Shown here one piece after another: positions 31,101 through 46,100 of a stretch of 54,567 bases of DNA (its first letter is position 1; each line of letters begins with the position of its first letter). A program made the position numbers and the translations under genes. This DNA is from Branchiostoma floridae. Its lineage: Eukaryota > Chordata > Leptocardii > Amphioxiformes > Branchiostomatidae. Under the pieces are notes generated by a model. That model was not told where the DNA came from, made no database searches, and saw nothing but the letters and a program-made list of their open reading frames with translations. The stretch covers positions 20,805,807 through 20,860,373 of the forward strand of contig NC_049985.1 of NCBI RefSeq assembly GCF_000003815.2, written 5' to 3'.

Positions 31101-34100
31101 CAGGTTTTCCAGAGCACACATGGTCTCCATGACAACAGTAAACTGTGTTCTGTTATCTGATGAAACAGTGGAAGTTTTGTAAGTGAGGCATGATCACCAA
31201 TTTGTAGTATGGTCATGTTGGATTGGGAGTTCAGTTCTAGGATTACTTTATAGCAACAGTCTTGTACTATCTGTATTACTTTTGGGGTTGTCTTCCCTCT
31301 ACCCAAAACTCTACTCAAACTGTAATTTAAAAAAAAAAAAAGACAAAAATTAAGCCAAATGATCAAGGAGCTTTCATAAGGTCCTTGAAATGATTAACCA
31401 GATAAGTAGTATAAGAAGTACTAGCTATTTCTTTAACCCCACTCTTGCCAATGATTTATTAATTAACTGTTTATTGCTTGGTGAATAAAGCTTTATGAAG
31501 AGGGTTAACCAAAAGTGGTAGGTTTAGAACAACAAAGCAACAACCAAACCAATACTATCCAGCTCTGTTAGTTGGTCCTAAGAATAGCAAGATAATTGCT
31601 CAAGACCTTTCAGACATCTGGAAAAGGTAAGATAAGAAACCATTCCATCTTCAGAGATTTCTGTCTTGTCTTCCCTATCTGTGGAGCTTCCCCAGGGACA
31701 AGCAAGCTGGTAATTTGTGGTCTCATGTGACATAATTACTGACTGGTTTTCTCAGATGAAGAAAAACTTAGATCATCTCTTTGTCAATCTGTACCTTGTA
31801 GATCTAAATTCTAATGTCTTCAAACGGTTTAGGAGCATTATAGAATGTCACAATCAAGAGAAACTTGTCTGAAAATACCTGTCCATCTTGCTTATCTGAA
31901 AAAGTGAAAAAAAAAAGATAAGGGAGGACCAAAAGACATCTGATAGTTGTGTTTTGTTATGATATGAATTATAGAATCTTGCTTTGTGTGCTGAAATGAA
32001 TTACACTTGGAAGTTAGCACGGCCTATAATATTGTTTGTAGTTTTTATTTTCTGTCCAATGTTCAAACACTGGTATCTTCAGTTTCTTTATTGAATTATT
32101 CTTTTATTTTTGAACCCTTTCACTCAACAGGAGCAGCTTAAAATAATGTATGCCATTCTAACAATGCCGTGTGTGACTTTGTGCAGAGGCCCCATGACCT
32201 GTGGTTGACTGTGTATTTATTGCCGCGTTTGGCGGCAGTCTTTGTAATGCACAGGGTCAAAGTGGGGTTATGGTTATATAGCCGTACGGCTCTGGGTTTA
32301 AATATTGATCGTGGTAAAGGGCTGAACTCCATTCACAGCTATTATTAGAAACTTGCAATCGGCATCTACTGAAGAAAATGTAGAATCCTCTTGATGTGCA
32401 GTTACCAAGTATTTCTAAATGGATAGATGATAAACAGATGAACCACTGAGAATGCTGGATTCAGTGCCAAATGACTTTGTCCATATAGCAAAGTACTATA
32501 AATTGTTTAAAGTTTTACGCAGTAGCAGGGGAAAGGGCTTGTTTGCGGTGTTTTAAATTCGTGGTTGATACAACAGAAGTAACACATACGTTCAACAAGG
32601 TAAGACTGAAAGGTCACCTTGAAAACAGCAGAAACATAAAACCACCACAAATAACATATTAATTTGATTTTAAGAATATGCAAATTAAACATTTCGTCCA
32701 AGTTACTTCCCCAAATGTAGACATAAGAATATATAGATATATTTAGATACATAAACATATATAGCTATTATTGAGTCTTAAGTCAATGTAAGCATTCAAA
32801 CATTACTGGCCATGTGCCTTGCGCTTAATCTAATCCAAATTTTATGAATCTCTGTAACTTATGACCAGGATTAGGTTTAAGATTAGCTAGTGGCTGCCAT
32901 GTTTTTAATGATGTTATCATACACAGGAAGATGTCAGGTAGGTTCTGCAAAGTGGTGAAACTATGTCAGCCATGCTGTTGTCAACAGTAAAAAGTTGTTG
33001 CAAAGCAGGTTGTAACATTCACAGACAAAAGATAAGATTGTTGAAATCAGGGCTGTCTCCAGCTTGAATTTTTCTCTGTCACATGTATTTGTTTTGAAGC
33101 CCATGTAATTTATTTTCGTTGTTAAATCTGTCATTTAAACTTTTGAAAATGTGTTTTCATCAGTTTTATGTCATAAAGTTCAGATAGTTTGGATGGATCC
33201 AGATGGAGTGAAGTTTCTGTCTGTCCCAACAAGCATACATGTGTATTTCCATCCCTGGACGCAGGGACAAGTTTTGCAGACAACCCTGCAAGCTGTGAGC
33301 TCACAAATAGTCTATCCTGTAGTAGGTTTATTCTTGCAGATAGATTTCTTCCTATTTTATCACTATTTTCTTTTCTCTATGTTTGTAAAGTAGAGAAAGA
33401 GTCTTCAGGATAACTTGGGAAATCTCTATAGCAGGTTTTATCAGGACTAAATCTAGCTTCCCCAGAAATATAGAAGGATTTTTAATAGTTACTGATAATG
33501 AGCTTCAATATCCATGGTGATTGATCACAATTCTACCTTCAGTCCTGACGGTAGAATTTCTTTTCAGGTATATGTATTTCAAATCACATCTGTGCTCGTG
33601 GAATTTCTTACCGTCATTTTTCAATGTCTGTAGTGTAACTTTTCAGGTAGGAAAAAGCATTACTATGCTGTGAGGTGACAGGTGATTATGTACAATGTTT
33701 AAGTGTACTGAATGGTTAGAGGAAGTCTTGTTGTCTATCTAGAGTATCTATACTTTTCCTTTGTCTGTCAAGTCAACAAGCGAGGTGTTGTCTTTGACCT
33801 GGAGGATTTGTCCCTGTTGCTCGCGATACAGGATAGATAATGAATGCTGGCTCAGGTAATTTGTTCATTTGGCATTCGTAGCTCCAGGCTGTTGCTACTT
33901 TACGGCAGGGGGTGTCGTCCTTAGGACGTTCCCCCCTCCAGGCTTTCCAGCAGTCCTACCAGTTAGCAAACCTACACAAAAGCTTCTGTATACACCAGAA
34001 AACAAAGCTTGTGTTCGTTTGCGCAAGAACACTCGGTGTCCGACCATACTTGTCCAAGATAAGGAAAGAATACCTGCTGTTTGGAGGGTAATTAAATGTA

Positions 34101-37100
34101 CGGTTGTCTACCAAGGCAGTTTGGCGGAATATTTCGGTAGCTAACACATGCATGTGTGTGTAAACACGAGGCATAGCGAGCTGTCTAACCAGGGCTTAAC
34201 TGCCATGGTAGGATGTGTCACAGCAGGGAATGTCTGTACTGGATAAATGACCCAGGTGTGGCCATAAGGGCTTAGATGGGTCACACTTATCACCATAGTT
34301 TCACCTGTATTACGCAGGTGGGGTGTCTGATAGCTCACCTTACTCTGTTGACACTTGTCTCCAAAACTAGAACCCTGAACACTGTTTGATTTTATGGAAC
34401 GTTTATGCGATAATTGGTAGCTGTTTCTTCTTGCGAAATCTGCAAGACTTTTGTATGGAGTTGTTGTAATCATGCAATTTGAATTTTTGTTGATGTCATC
34501 TAAAACTTACAAACCAGGAAACATTCCTACATTTCTGTCAGTACAAGTTTGAATATTCAAGGTGCTTCGTCATAAGTTTAAAATGAAATCTGAGATGAAA
34601 CAGTGAGGTTTTGACCAGATCGTACCTGTCCATGTCATACTTGAAAGCTGTAGTGTAGGTAACAATAACATTGTACCTTTGAAAAGGATGACCTTTACCT
34701 TTTAGTAACCTTTTGTGTGGTACTATTATGGAAGCCCTAGGCTAGATAAAAACACTCCCTGTATTGTAATACTGTATCTATCTGCACAGGTGGAGGCCAT
34801 TAGGAACATTATCTCAGAGATAACTTCTGTTTTTCACACCTTTATAAGTCAGTGAGATAACAAAAATTGTCAGATTTTTGAACCTTTGTTTCTTATCATC
34901 AATTTCAAAAAAAATTAACCTTCTTGAGATTTTACTTATTTTTACATCTATACGTTTTATCACAAAGAAACACTACCTGGATACGGGATACATGTAATTT
35001 TTACATGCCGAATTTTGTCGGGACAAATCTCTTTTTCTCTCCATATTGGCATGCTCTTTTAGTTTGACTGTAATTGGTTGGTTTTGTCAGGAAATGTTTT
35101 AGATTTTTTTCTCTAAGACTGCTATCGTACATAGCAAAGGAATTCAAATGTGACATTTTGAAAATCAAGTTCTTCCTCATTCGGCTGAAATTTGAAGCTG
35201 TCAAATTTGTGTCTGTTTGGCCCCCGTTGTTTTAACGCCAACACAACGTTCTCGCCTCCCGTGTTAAGTGGGACACCCTGCTGCTCTAAAACTGTCACCT
35301 GAAATAAAATTGCAACCCCATCTTATTCCACCCACGGCTACCACTGTTTACCAAACAGACCAGGCACCCCTCTTTATAATGTAGCCCCCTGTTCGCTCCT
35401 GTTTTGGGGTTGAGTGCCCAGTCTACTTAACACTCACGGTCAGGTTTCAGGTGTGGACTATAACCCATTCAAAGTCAGAGGTGACTATCTCTGAGATCAT
35501 CAGAGATAAGAAGCTATGAGAGTGCAGCGCTCGAAAGATTGTTGTCCTCTCTTATTTTGCATTAAGAAGTGGCAAAGTTGGAAAGTCTGTTTTCATGCAA
35601 CAATTTGGTCTCAAAGAAGTCACACTTTGTAACATCTATATGTACTATTAGTTCAGTTTCTTTCAAGCTATAACTTTCTTTGTATGATATGAAGAAATTT
35701 GCATGTGTTTATCAAACATGCAAAATCTTTATTTTTATGAGTATTCTCAAATGTCAGTTTGTCCATTTGATGACAAGAGAAGGACTGTAAAGCAGGTGTT
35801 TGGTTGAGAAAGAGTTATTTTTGTTGGGTTTCTGCTTTCACCCTGACCACCCACCCACAGTAACACACACCTCAGGACTCGTGAATCTTTGAACTTTAAG
35901 TACTGTACAGTTGGGCCATCCCAAGTCTATTCCTTAGTTCTTGAATTTTTGTAGTAAAACATTTGACAGACAGGCTAAAGAAAAGAAAACCCCTCCAATA
36001 TCAAAATTGCTCACCAAACTAGTATATTATATTCCTACTAAAAACCCTATACTCTGTTTCCATGTACCAATTGTTACAGACAGTAAAAAGCTATATTTTA
36101 ACTTTATAATTTATAGTATGAAACAAGTATTGTATTCCTCTTGTAAAGCTATTTAATGATTGCATGTGCAAATTATATGTTTGTTTGCTTAACCCTGTTA
36201 ACTGAAATGGGAGCCAAGCTGCTAAAACAGGTAGCTGTAAAAGCTAAAACTTGACAGGTCAAATTTATGTGTTTCTCTCTGTGAAGTGATGATGGAGGCT
36301 TGGCTAGTCATTTTCCTGAGGCGGTACCAGGAAATATTCTAATCCTTTGGGAGGAGAAGCTTACAAGATGTGGCCTTGAAATAGCAGGAATGTTTGAAGC
36401 CAGGAACTTGACATGCTCTAGACTTAAATAAAAGTGTTGGCTTGGAAACTGGGAAAACATTTCTTTTTTTATATGTTACCATAATAGTAATATGCACAAA
36501 GTTGGTATGTAGGACACTTTGGCCATGTTTTATAATTTGTACAATAACTCTTTGAACAACTTTTGAAACCATTTAATTTCATTATAATGTTAATCTTAAA
36601 AAAAATCATAAAGTATTAGAAATTTGTATTCCAATTAAAGACAATCTCAATACAAAATACATGTATGCATGTAACTTGCATGATATTGTATGGGTTTTCA
36701 AAAAGATTATAGTATGTCTACTTTGTCCCCCCAACAACCAGGAGGTCAAGGGACTAGGTAGGTAGGTAGGTATAGTATGTGACAATAACACTGCAGATGT
36801 AAGAAATTACAATGTCTTGAGACTAGTAGGACTCACTACTTCAAGTCTGTGGTAAATCTCAAAGGAGACAGGATTTATGCACAGCCTACAAATTGCTGTC
36901 AGAAGCTTCAAGCCATGGCGTTTGTTTTAAATTTTCCAGCAGTCCCCCTACCACATGCACATCGTTATCCCTTAGTAACGAGCAATTAGGAAAATTACAA
37001 TGGCAACAAGTCTTGACCCTCCCGATGCCCAGTGGCTGTTTAGTAAAGGGTAGCTGCCAGTAAAGTTTGTGATCTGTCAGTTTGGATTAGGGCAAACTTT

Positions 37101-40100
37101 AGTGGAGGATCGTATGAAATGAAGTAGAAAACGAAGAAATGTTTACATTTGAAAGGCTTTGATTGTGAAATTTATACATACTTTTTTGCTTGCTTCTTAT
37201 GTCATATTGATTCACAAGAAACTCAAATTCTGACCAGTTACTGAATGAACTTTTAACTGGAGGTCTGCAGTTAAATGTAATTTATTGGACAGTAGTATTA
37301 TGTATACTGAGAGAGCCATGGTGAAGAAAGGAAAATTGAAGACTTAAGGAAATGGAAAAGTTATGTGGAGTCACGAAGACCTTGTAGACAGACCTCCTTG
37401 AGTCGTAAGTTTCGCTGAGTCACAGAGCATGTCAAGTTCATGGTCGGCCAAAGGAATTCATGTCCAAAATGATGGAAATTTACGCTTGAAATAAATGCAA
37501 TTTGCATTGTCACCTCAAGTTAAGAAATGAATGGTCATTTTGAAAGCTTTTTTTTTTACATACATTAGATTGTAACATGACATTCATGACATTAACAGTC
37601 ACAACTTTGTATAGTTTGATTTATAAATGGATACTATTCCTTGTTAATTCAACCATCATAATGAATTATTTTTATCAGCATGATCTCTATGTGATTCAGC
37701 CCATCCACTGCAAAACTGGTTATAAAGTTATTGTAGAAAGTGTGTCATGACCATAAAAATTGATTATGGTATAAAACTGTGGGTGGATTGAATTTACACT
37801 AGTAAGCCAGTACTAGCTATAAATTATGGCCAATTATGATAGCACTGGTGATAGATGGCATGTATGTCTTCTCGTGTTACCAACTATCCATATCATAGAC
37901 ACATTTTTATGATGCCATAAAACAGGAGAGAGAAATTAATCATGAGAATGTCTTCCTTTTACCATCAGCTAAACTGGACTGCTTGCTCTGTGCCAAAAGC
38001 TCTTACCATAAGTCACAAAATTGTAGCCCTTTTAGATCATGATTTGTAAAGACAATATATATTATAGGTTGTTTTCTTTACTGTAGTATAGCACAATTAG
38101 CAATGTTGCATAATGTATATTTCTTTTATTTGTGCTAAATTGCTTAATGTAGATTGTTGGACTATAGAATGCCAATAACTTTAGTATTAGAAATTAATAA
38201 AGTTAAGAACTAATCAAATGAATAAGGAACAATAAAGTCTTAGTATTTAATTTGTTCTTCTTCAAAAAGGACTGTATACCTTATAGCAGGACTTTTTCCG
38301 AAGACCATTGATGTGCCCTTGATGTAAACCATTATGGCATCGTACCCTAATAGCCTGAAAATTGATGTTGTACATTGCTGGAGTGACCGAGTGGGTAGTA
38401 CCCAATATACTGTCTGCCGCCTCAAAAATATGCCGAACATGCCCCTTGCAATTATTCCTTAATGCCTGACATGCATGCAATAAAGATTCCAGCGCGGGAC
38501 CGGGAATGCTAAACGTGCCTTGTGTTTGTGCGGGGGATCTAGGACGTTTAGCGAGAGGCTTGGTGTGGCACAAACATGGAGCAATGTTTTTGTTCGCGAG
38601 CGACAGTTTGCTTGACCCAGTCCTCCAAAGGATCTTGGGGTTGTGCCCTATTTTGGTACTGGCTGCTGCAGTGGCACCAGTCACTGGGGTTGTTTTGACC
38701 AAAGATTGTGTAAAAAAGGTTAAGGTAATCTCATAGTCTTTTTAAGACCATGAGGGCAGTAGATTGTTATCCACTCCTTCCATTGCCTTTTGCCTTCCAT
38801 TGTTACACCCGGAGTCAGGACAGTGCCTTTCCCAAGAACATACAGTAACATCCAGCTGGGTATGGCAGGAATCAGATCAACATGAAACATCTTGATCTTA
38901 ATTGTGTCCGATAGCCACTTATCTACTAAAATGCACAAAAAGTACTTGGGAATTGGCAGATTCAGTACGTATGCATATGCAAAATCAAATGTGCAACTGC
39001 AAGTGACATACATGAAGTTGTGCCAAGAAAACCATTCACTGCAGCTTCTTAGTCTAAAATGAAATGGAGGCAAGGTTTTGGTTTGTAGTAAGTTATAAGA
39101 TTCTGATAGCTACAGGTATATCTTTCCTGTTTCTATAATGTGTTTGAAATAAGGAGTGTTGGTCAAATCCCCCTCCAACTTCCAAGCATTTCATATGAGA
39201 TAAAAGTTAAGGTGTGGCTTCTCTACCTGGGCCAAAGTTCACCTATCCATTCCAGGTGTGATTTGCACATAGGTTCAGCTTTGAGGTGCCTTCACTAAGT
39301 CTTTCTTTGCTCTTCCAAAAGGAATATAAATGTTAGGATATACATGAGATGAAGAAAGTTAGTTGTAGATGAGTGTTTTGTTTGCCTGAATATCCATCTG
39401 TATATGCCTTACAAAAATACTTATCACTTGAAGTCTGTACCAGCTTGTCGGAACATGCTGTTATCGGGGAAATGCAGGGAATTTTCACACTTCAAAGCGA
39501 GTGTTACCATGGCAAAGGCTTAATATATTAGGCTGGCATGCGGACGTCAATATCCTTCAGGCATCCACAAGGAATATTCGATTTTCAGTTGGTCTCAGGA
39601 TAGCTTCTTCCGCTGATAACATTCTTGCAAGGCGTCTTGTAGTTGCACACAGGAATGAGCACGATCTCAGTTTGTGCAGCCAGTCTGAAGAATTTCATCT
39701 TCAAATCTTTGGAAGACACAGGGTTTATATACTTAGCATGACATTTGGTTTTACAAATTTAGCTTCCACACAATAGGAATTAGAAGTACATTTATGAAAG
39801 TTTCAAGCAATACCATTTTTTCATTAAAAAAAAAAATTGTTTGGAAAATTCATATCAGTGCTGTAGCTTAGTTGCAGCAAAATTCATAGATTACAGAATG
39901 TGTATTTTGTACTATGTTGTGAGTTGTCTTGAGTCAAGGTTTCTAAAATGCCCTTGTACATACAGACCAGTGCAAAGTCTATAGAAAGGGCTTTAAGCAG
40001 CTGTTTATATAACACTTTCTCACTGGAAGAAAGGGTCTTTATTGCAGGTAGCTCATTAACTAGAGATTTTATTAAAGCTTATTGTTACATTTGACTTTTA

Positions 40101-43100
40101 ACTACTTGCCTTTATTGTTAGTGTCTGTCTGGAAGGGCCATGTGTTCTGGCTCATCGTGCATGATGTTGTGACAGTGTACCAGCGAAAATCGGGAGAAAA
40201 GTTGTGGACAAAATAGATAATCTTGCGGATGTTGCCATTCCGAGAGGGCGGCATTGTTGCCCGGGCTTTTGCGACACAAACAATGGGAGAAAGCTGATCC
40301 CGGCTTAAAATGTTGCCGCGGGGGAAGGAATGCGCAGATTATCACGACATTCCCCCATTGGTGGACATCTCAAACAGATTAACAATTCCACCTGCAGAGA
40401 TCCAAGACTAGAAATCTTCCAGGAGTTTGTTTTTCACACGTGTTACGCGATTGTTACAACAGTGCAAGAATTTGGTCAGGTTGTAGGCCTGTCGAAACCA
40501 AATCTTCCTTCCAACATTCTCTCCCCATAGCTGCCTATTCATGCATATTTGTTTTCTCACTCCAGTCTTTTCAAAGGGGTTAAATTTTCAGCCAGCCAAT
40601 GAGACTCTAGAAACAACACCCCACGAGGGTTTATATGGGGTATATCGGGTTACTGTACTCCAGTATGTTATGGCTTGTTTTTCTTCTTTATTCAGTATCA
40701 GGGAGTTTGTTTACCTGCGTGCTCTCCTGGAGAAGAGGCTCATTTTGCCTGTCAGGGTGTTTGAGAGTGTACCCAAATACCAGGTGGTGGGACAAATTTG
40801 CAATTGTGTGTTCTTCTCCTTAGTTTTGATAAGGAAAACGTCGGGACATGACGTGACTTGGTGACGGCGTCCGTGTCACATTCATCAAAACCACGTAAAC
40901 ACACAGTTTCAGATCCCAGCATTATAAAACGTGACCCGACATGGCTTTTACCCACTGATGAAAAGCTGTGTTTGTAAACCTGTGTAGTTTATTACACACG
41001 TCCATGTTGTTTGTCCATGCTTTATAACAATGTTAGGTCAGGCCTCTGCACACATTTTGGACATTTTTGGGTGTAATTAAAATTATCTGGGTGACCTATG
41101 ATACCTCCTTAAGCTACTGTAAAGAGCTATTAAGGTTTGCTACTGCATACTGGTGCACAATGATTTGGTTAGACTTAGAGATGCAAACTCTGTCATTATT
41201 CATTATTGAAGTGTCTCAATATTAAATGTAACTGCTTGATGGTAAAACAGTCATAATAATTCATTCAGAGCAATAAATTACAAGGGCATGTATCAACACA
41301 CATTTGTATGTAGATATGATTTTATGAGTTTGATGGAAGCTGCATTTGCGCTTGGTTCAAATGCCCTTGAAATTTGTGATCATGTGGTTGCTCCAAAAAA
41401 TAAGAACAAAATTTGAGATTACAAGGAACATCATCATGGTTATCAATGGTCCTGTCATTTTTTTTTTTTGTTGATGCCTAAATTCAATGATTTACAGGTT
41501 TCAAAAGAAGTTCTCAAAATATTTGGTGCTAAGGTTTAATGATTCATACAACATGACGTCCTTTTGAGAGATCAGAGAGAAATCACCAATTGGGGGAGGG
41601 GGGCTACAGTAACAAGTCTTAGCAACATTACAGTCCTATAGTAGATATTGTTAAGGTGTCCTGCAAATTGATGATCCCTTTTAGTACCAGGGTTATGGAC
41701 AGCATTTCTAACAGCTCACACCAAAGGCACGTAAACAGAACGTTTTAGGGACAGTAACAGGTTTCCATGGTGATGCCATCAAAGGTAGTAAGGATAGAGT
41801 ATTGTTCTGCAGGAGTGGTGGTTATTTGCTGGAAGACCTTTGCAGTTTACTCTGGGGCAGGTTTTGCTTGTGGACCTTGCATGGGAAGAGCTTGTCAACT
41901 TTCCTCTTGGATGCTTTTCCCCTGGAGTGGAGTACATTTCATTATCTGTCCATGCCATTTCAAAAGCACAGGGTACTTTGCACAGAGGAAAGGGAGTTTA
42001 AGAGGAGGCAGCTGGAGATAGCAAAAGGCTGCTGTATATTACTTCCAGTGCCTTCAAACTGCGTTTACTTTTATGAAATAGTCAGTTTTGAGTGCTTCTA
42101 TCTCTGGTTTTCCAGCTTGTTTCTATCCCAGTGGTTTCCGTTAAGTTACTTTCTACCTCAGTGGTCACGAAGTAACAATGCAATTAAACAGACAAAAAGT
42201 ACCTTATTTTGTACCAATTCATTCCCAGCCTTTTATAAATTGCTCTCAAACAAACAAGTTTCTCACACATTGACACAAAATGATGACAGGTTGCATCCAT
42301 GCAGATTAAGGTGTATAGTCTCTGAATTGAAATGAAATGGTGTCAGAAAATTAGTTGTGAACGGTTAATCCACAACTTAATCCCTTTTAATCCCTTGCTG
42401 TCATGATCTAAATTAGATCATGTAACGTTGTCGAGAACAACCACAGTTGTGTCCTGGCTTCTTTCTTATCAACTGGATTAGATTGGTAAAAACTTTTAAG
42501 GTTTGTTCAACTTCTTGAAATTCTGACAGTCTACCTTGTTATTGAACTGTACAGTTGACTATTTGACAAAGATCGAGATATTCTGTCAGAGGCTCACAAT
42601 ATAAAGAGAGGAATATTTCGGTAGTTACAAGTTACTGCAAATATTGAAATGTTCACAGTGGTTTCATTTTAATAGTTACCTCTAAATAACTGGGAAATCA
42701 TGACACAGTGGATGTGTGTCGCCTTGTATTACTACAGTACTAAATGTATTGCAGAAATGTTTCAACTGTGAACAATACTACAAAAACCTTCTTCCCCTCT
42801 TACCACAAAATAAAGTCTGGTGGAAAATAAATGAATGTACAGTACACCAGGTGAGTTCCCAGGATCAGACACCTGTTCACAAGTGCCTGAGGGGAGACAT
42901 GTCACTGAAAAGACAACCTCCCTGATTGATCAGATATTCTTGTACCTTCAGGGGTGGAGTAAGAAGGGGTCAATCCTCATTTTTCGAGGACTTCTCGCCC
43001 CTCCCAAGATGGTATCAAATTAAGAATTGAGCAATTTGTTCTGGAGATGTCATCCTTTTCCTGAACATGTCATTTGTCAGTGTATACTTGATGATCTAAA

Positions 43101-46100
43101 TTCTAATGCAGCCCAAAAAGTCCTTAAAAATATGTTATTATGTGAAAAGTATAAGATTATCCAAAAAGGTGTTTCATAGGTAGAAGAGGTCGTATTGACA
43201 GTAGCTGTCAAACTGGTATATGTGTTAATCCCTTTCTATGAGTTTGAGTTCTTAAATATTATTCCAATATTATCTAGTTGCTTATCTCATAGCAGACTAC
43301 ATGTATTATTGCACGTATGTGGGTTAAGAAAACAACAATATCCATCTAGGTGAAACCATTATAAAGACATGCTATAGTATGTATTGACTAGGGATGATAG
43401 TTAGCTTTAGAGGTATTGTCCACAACAGAAATTTCTGTGTGTATAAAATACATGGTGCCGGGACTGCCTGGTACGGACAAGTCCTTTGTCATCTTGCTGA
43501 AACAAAGAAATTACCCATACTGTGCATATGGATATAGGGATAAGGACAAGTAGATGTTTTATGTAAAATATGCTTCTAAAATTTCCTTTTTAAAATTTAG
43601 CTGGTGCCAGTTTTTGGCAACTGTTATTGAGTTAAGTTAAAATGTCCTTATTGTATATTTGAGGTACTTAATATAGTTAATGTATACAAATTTAAAAGAG
43701 CATTTATAATATGTGTGAGTTTTTGATATTTTTGCCTATGTCAGCAAAGAAATTGGTAGAATAAACTACCATTCTAATTTGCAAGAGAATTGAGTTAACT
43801 ATTCTACTTAAGTAATGGCTTGCCAAAGACGTTTTCTATTAATACGTGCCTGTGGTATTTCAAGCCCCGTTAAGCCTCATGATTTCTAGATCCTAGTGAG
43901 AAATGAATGTTGAGTCTTAAGTGCTATTGTATGTGTTGTACAATCTAATTAAACCGAGTGAACATGGTGTTAATAGTAGTAACGATGTCTGGGTCGTTGG
44001 TCGGTTACTTAGATCTTGTGTATATTGTATCATATTGTTGTCGTGGTAGCGGCATCATGTGAAAGTCTGTTTAATTCTTCAAATCTAATTCACATTGCCG
44101 ACCCTTGTGTACTTTTCTTTATATTGCCTGGTAGCCAAGGCACTCCAAAGTATTTTAGAAATGAAATTGCTTGTCTTTGTTTAGTTGTAAGTCTTGTAAC
44201 TGCCTGTCAAACTCATTGAGTCATAGTACCACAATGTACAGAGATTTTAGCCATGAATACACATTTATATTTTCTCATTATCATCTAAATTGAGTTGAGC
44301 TTGAAATCACATCAGATTGAACAAAAGTTCTTCCATTCACAATGAAAATATAAGTTGACAATCCACAAGACAATGGATAAGCGCGAAATCATGCTGAATG
44401 GAATAAAAACTTGAATGAAATATCGCATAACAGGATTAACATACGCTGTGGACGCTGCATGGGACGATAAGACTTGGGGTCATGGGGTCATCAATAGAGT
44501 AATGGGAACTGTTTGTTGGAGTCGGTAATGTTACCGCAACCACTTAATATACATGTATGGTTTTCTGTGGTTTTGAAATTGGTTTACAACAGGATGGTAC
44601 AGAAACCAGCAATGAGGCACAACTTAGGAGCAACTTCTTGCAAAACACATTTTGTGATGGGGTCTTCAGGGAAAAAATGGAACAGCCTGAAATATATGTA
44701 TTCACATGCAGTGAGTATTTGAAACATCTACTGCTAACAATAGTAACATGGGATGACTTTCAAACTCAAACTGTCCTGTTTTTGGGTTATACCACTGGTT
44801 GTTGCAGATGGGGGGGGGTGTGCGAGTTGGGTAAAAAGATACAGCCCCAAGGAAGCCCAAACATGTGCCCTAACATATGTAGCATTCCATCCCTGACTGG
44901 ACATAAATCGTAACTGACAAGACTGTGGGGAAGCCCTTCTAATTTTCCCCCATCCCCAAACTGCCAAGTAGCCAGGTGGTTCCCTGTGATGAAAGATGCT
45001 TTGACTGTAAATTGTTCCAGCCAGGTTTTCAGTTGGGGTGAGCAGGGGGTCATTCGGTAAAATGTGGTTTAGCTATCGGAAGTTTGTCCTCCCAGGTAAT
45101 GAGTACTGTTGGATATGATAGATTAGAGGTGTTGCTGTCAGGCCTTAAAAAATCAATAGATATTGCTCATGACCTGTAACCTTTAGGCAGCCTGGCTGCT
45201 GCATAGCATGTAAAAATTGACTCAGAAAATGTGTGATGTGTGATTCTACACTCCTGTGTGCTCCAGTATATTAACTACTGAAAAAAAAAAGCCTACCGGT
45301 AGTTAACATTCAGGACCTTCTCACAACTTTTCTTGTACTTGTAGACACATCTAGGTTGGTACTATATGAAAGTAGCCTGAAATACATTCTATATAATTAT
45401 AATTATTTTACCCTGTTTCATTTCTCTGATGGCTTTCAAGCAGAATATTACTTTTCTGACTTTAAATTCACAGACTTTGTTTAAAGACTAGACGGCAAAT
45501 TTTGCCTTCCAACTCCCAAGAAATAAATTGATTAACTCCCAAACTAGGTTTTTAAGGAAGGTTGGGGTTGGACAGTAGGCTATGGTCAGCTATGTGCGAC
45601 AGGCTTACAGCTACATGTATGGTAAGCTTTGTACTGAAGTATACAGAAGTCTCTTTGTGACAGGGTAAGTCTAGTTCCCTGCAGTGCCAGACTGTACCAA
45701 CCTATTATCAGATGCACTGCAAATGTAGCAGCTTGGGTCAGCTTAGCTCGCCTTTATCTCACAGCTTACCAGGATTATCCCTACATCCTTGTTTAGGAGT
45801 GTGAATTTGACAAAAAGCATTGATAACCAAGAAAAACACAAGCAAGACTCTCTAAATATTAAGGTAATACCATTTGGGGGTGGTCTTTTGGCTTTCCACA
45901 TGGGAGACAATTATCAATATCAGAGACATTTCCTCAATGTGTGTTACAGCTTTTGACAATCCGAGTCTGTGGGAAATATAAGTTGGAGTGTATATATTTA
46001 TTGGAAATTCATTTTTGCACATGGAAACCATTAGGGCAGACATTTAGCCTGATATGTTATTCTTCTGACTTCTCTGTTACTAAGCAAGCTGCTGTGCCCA

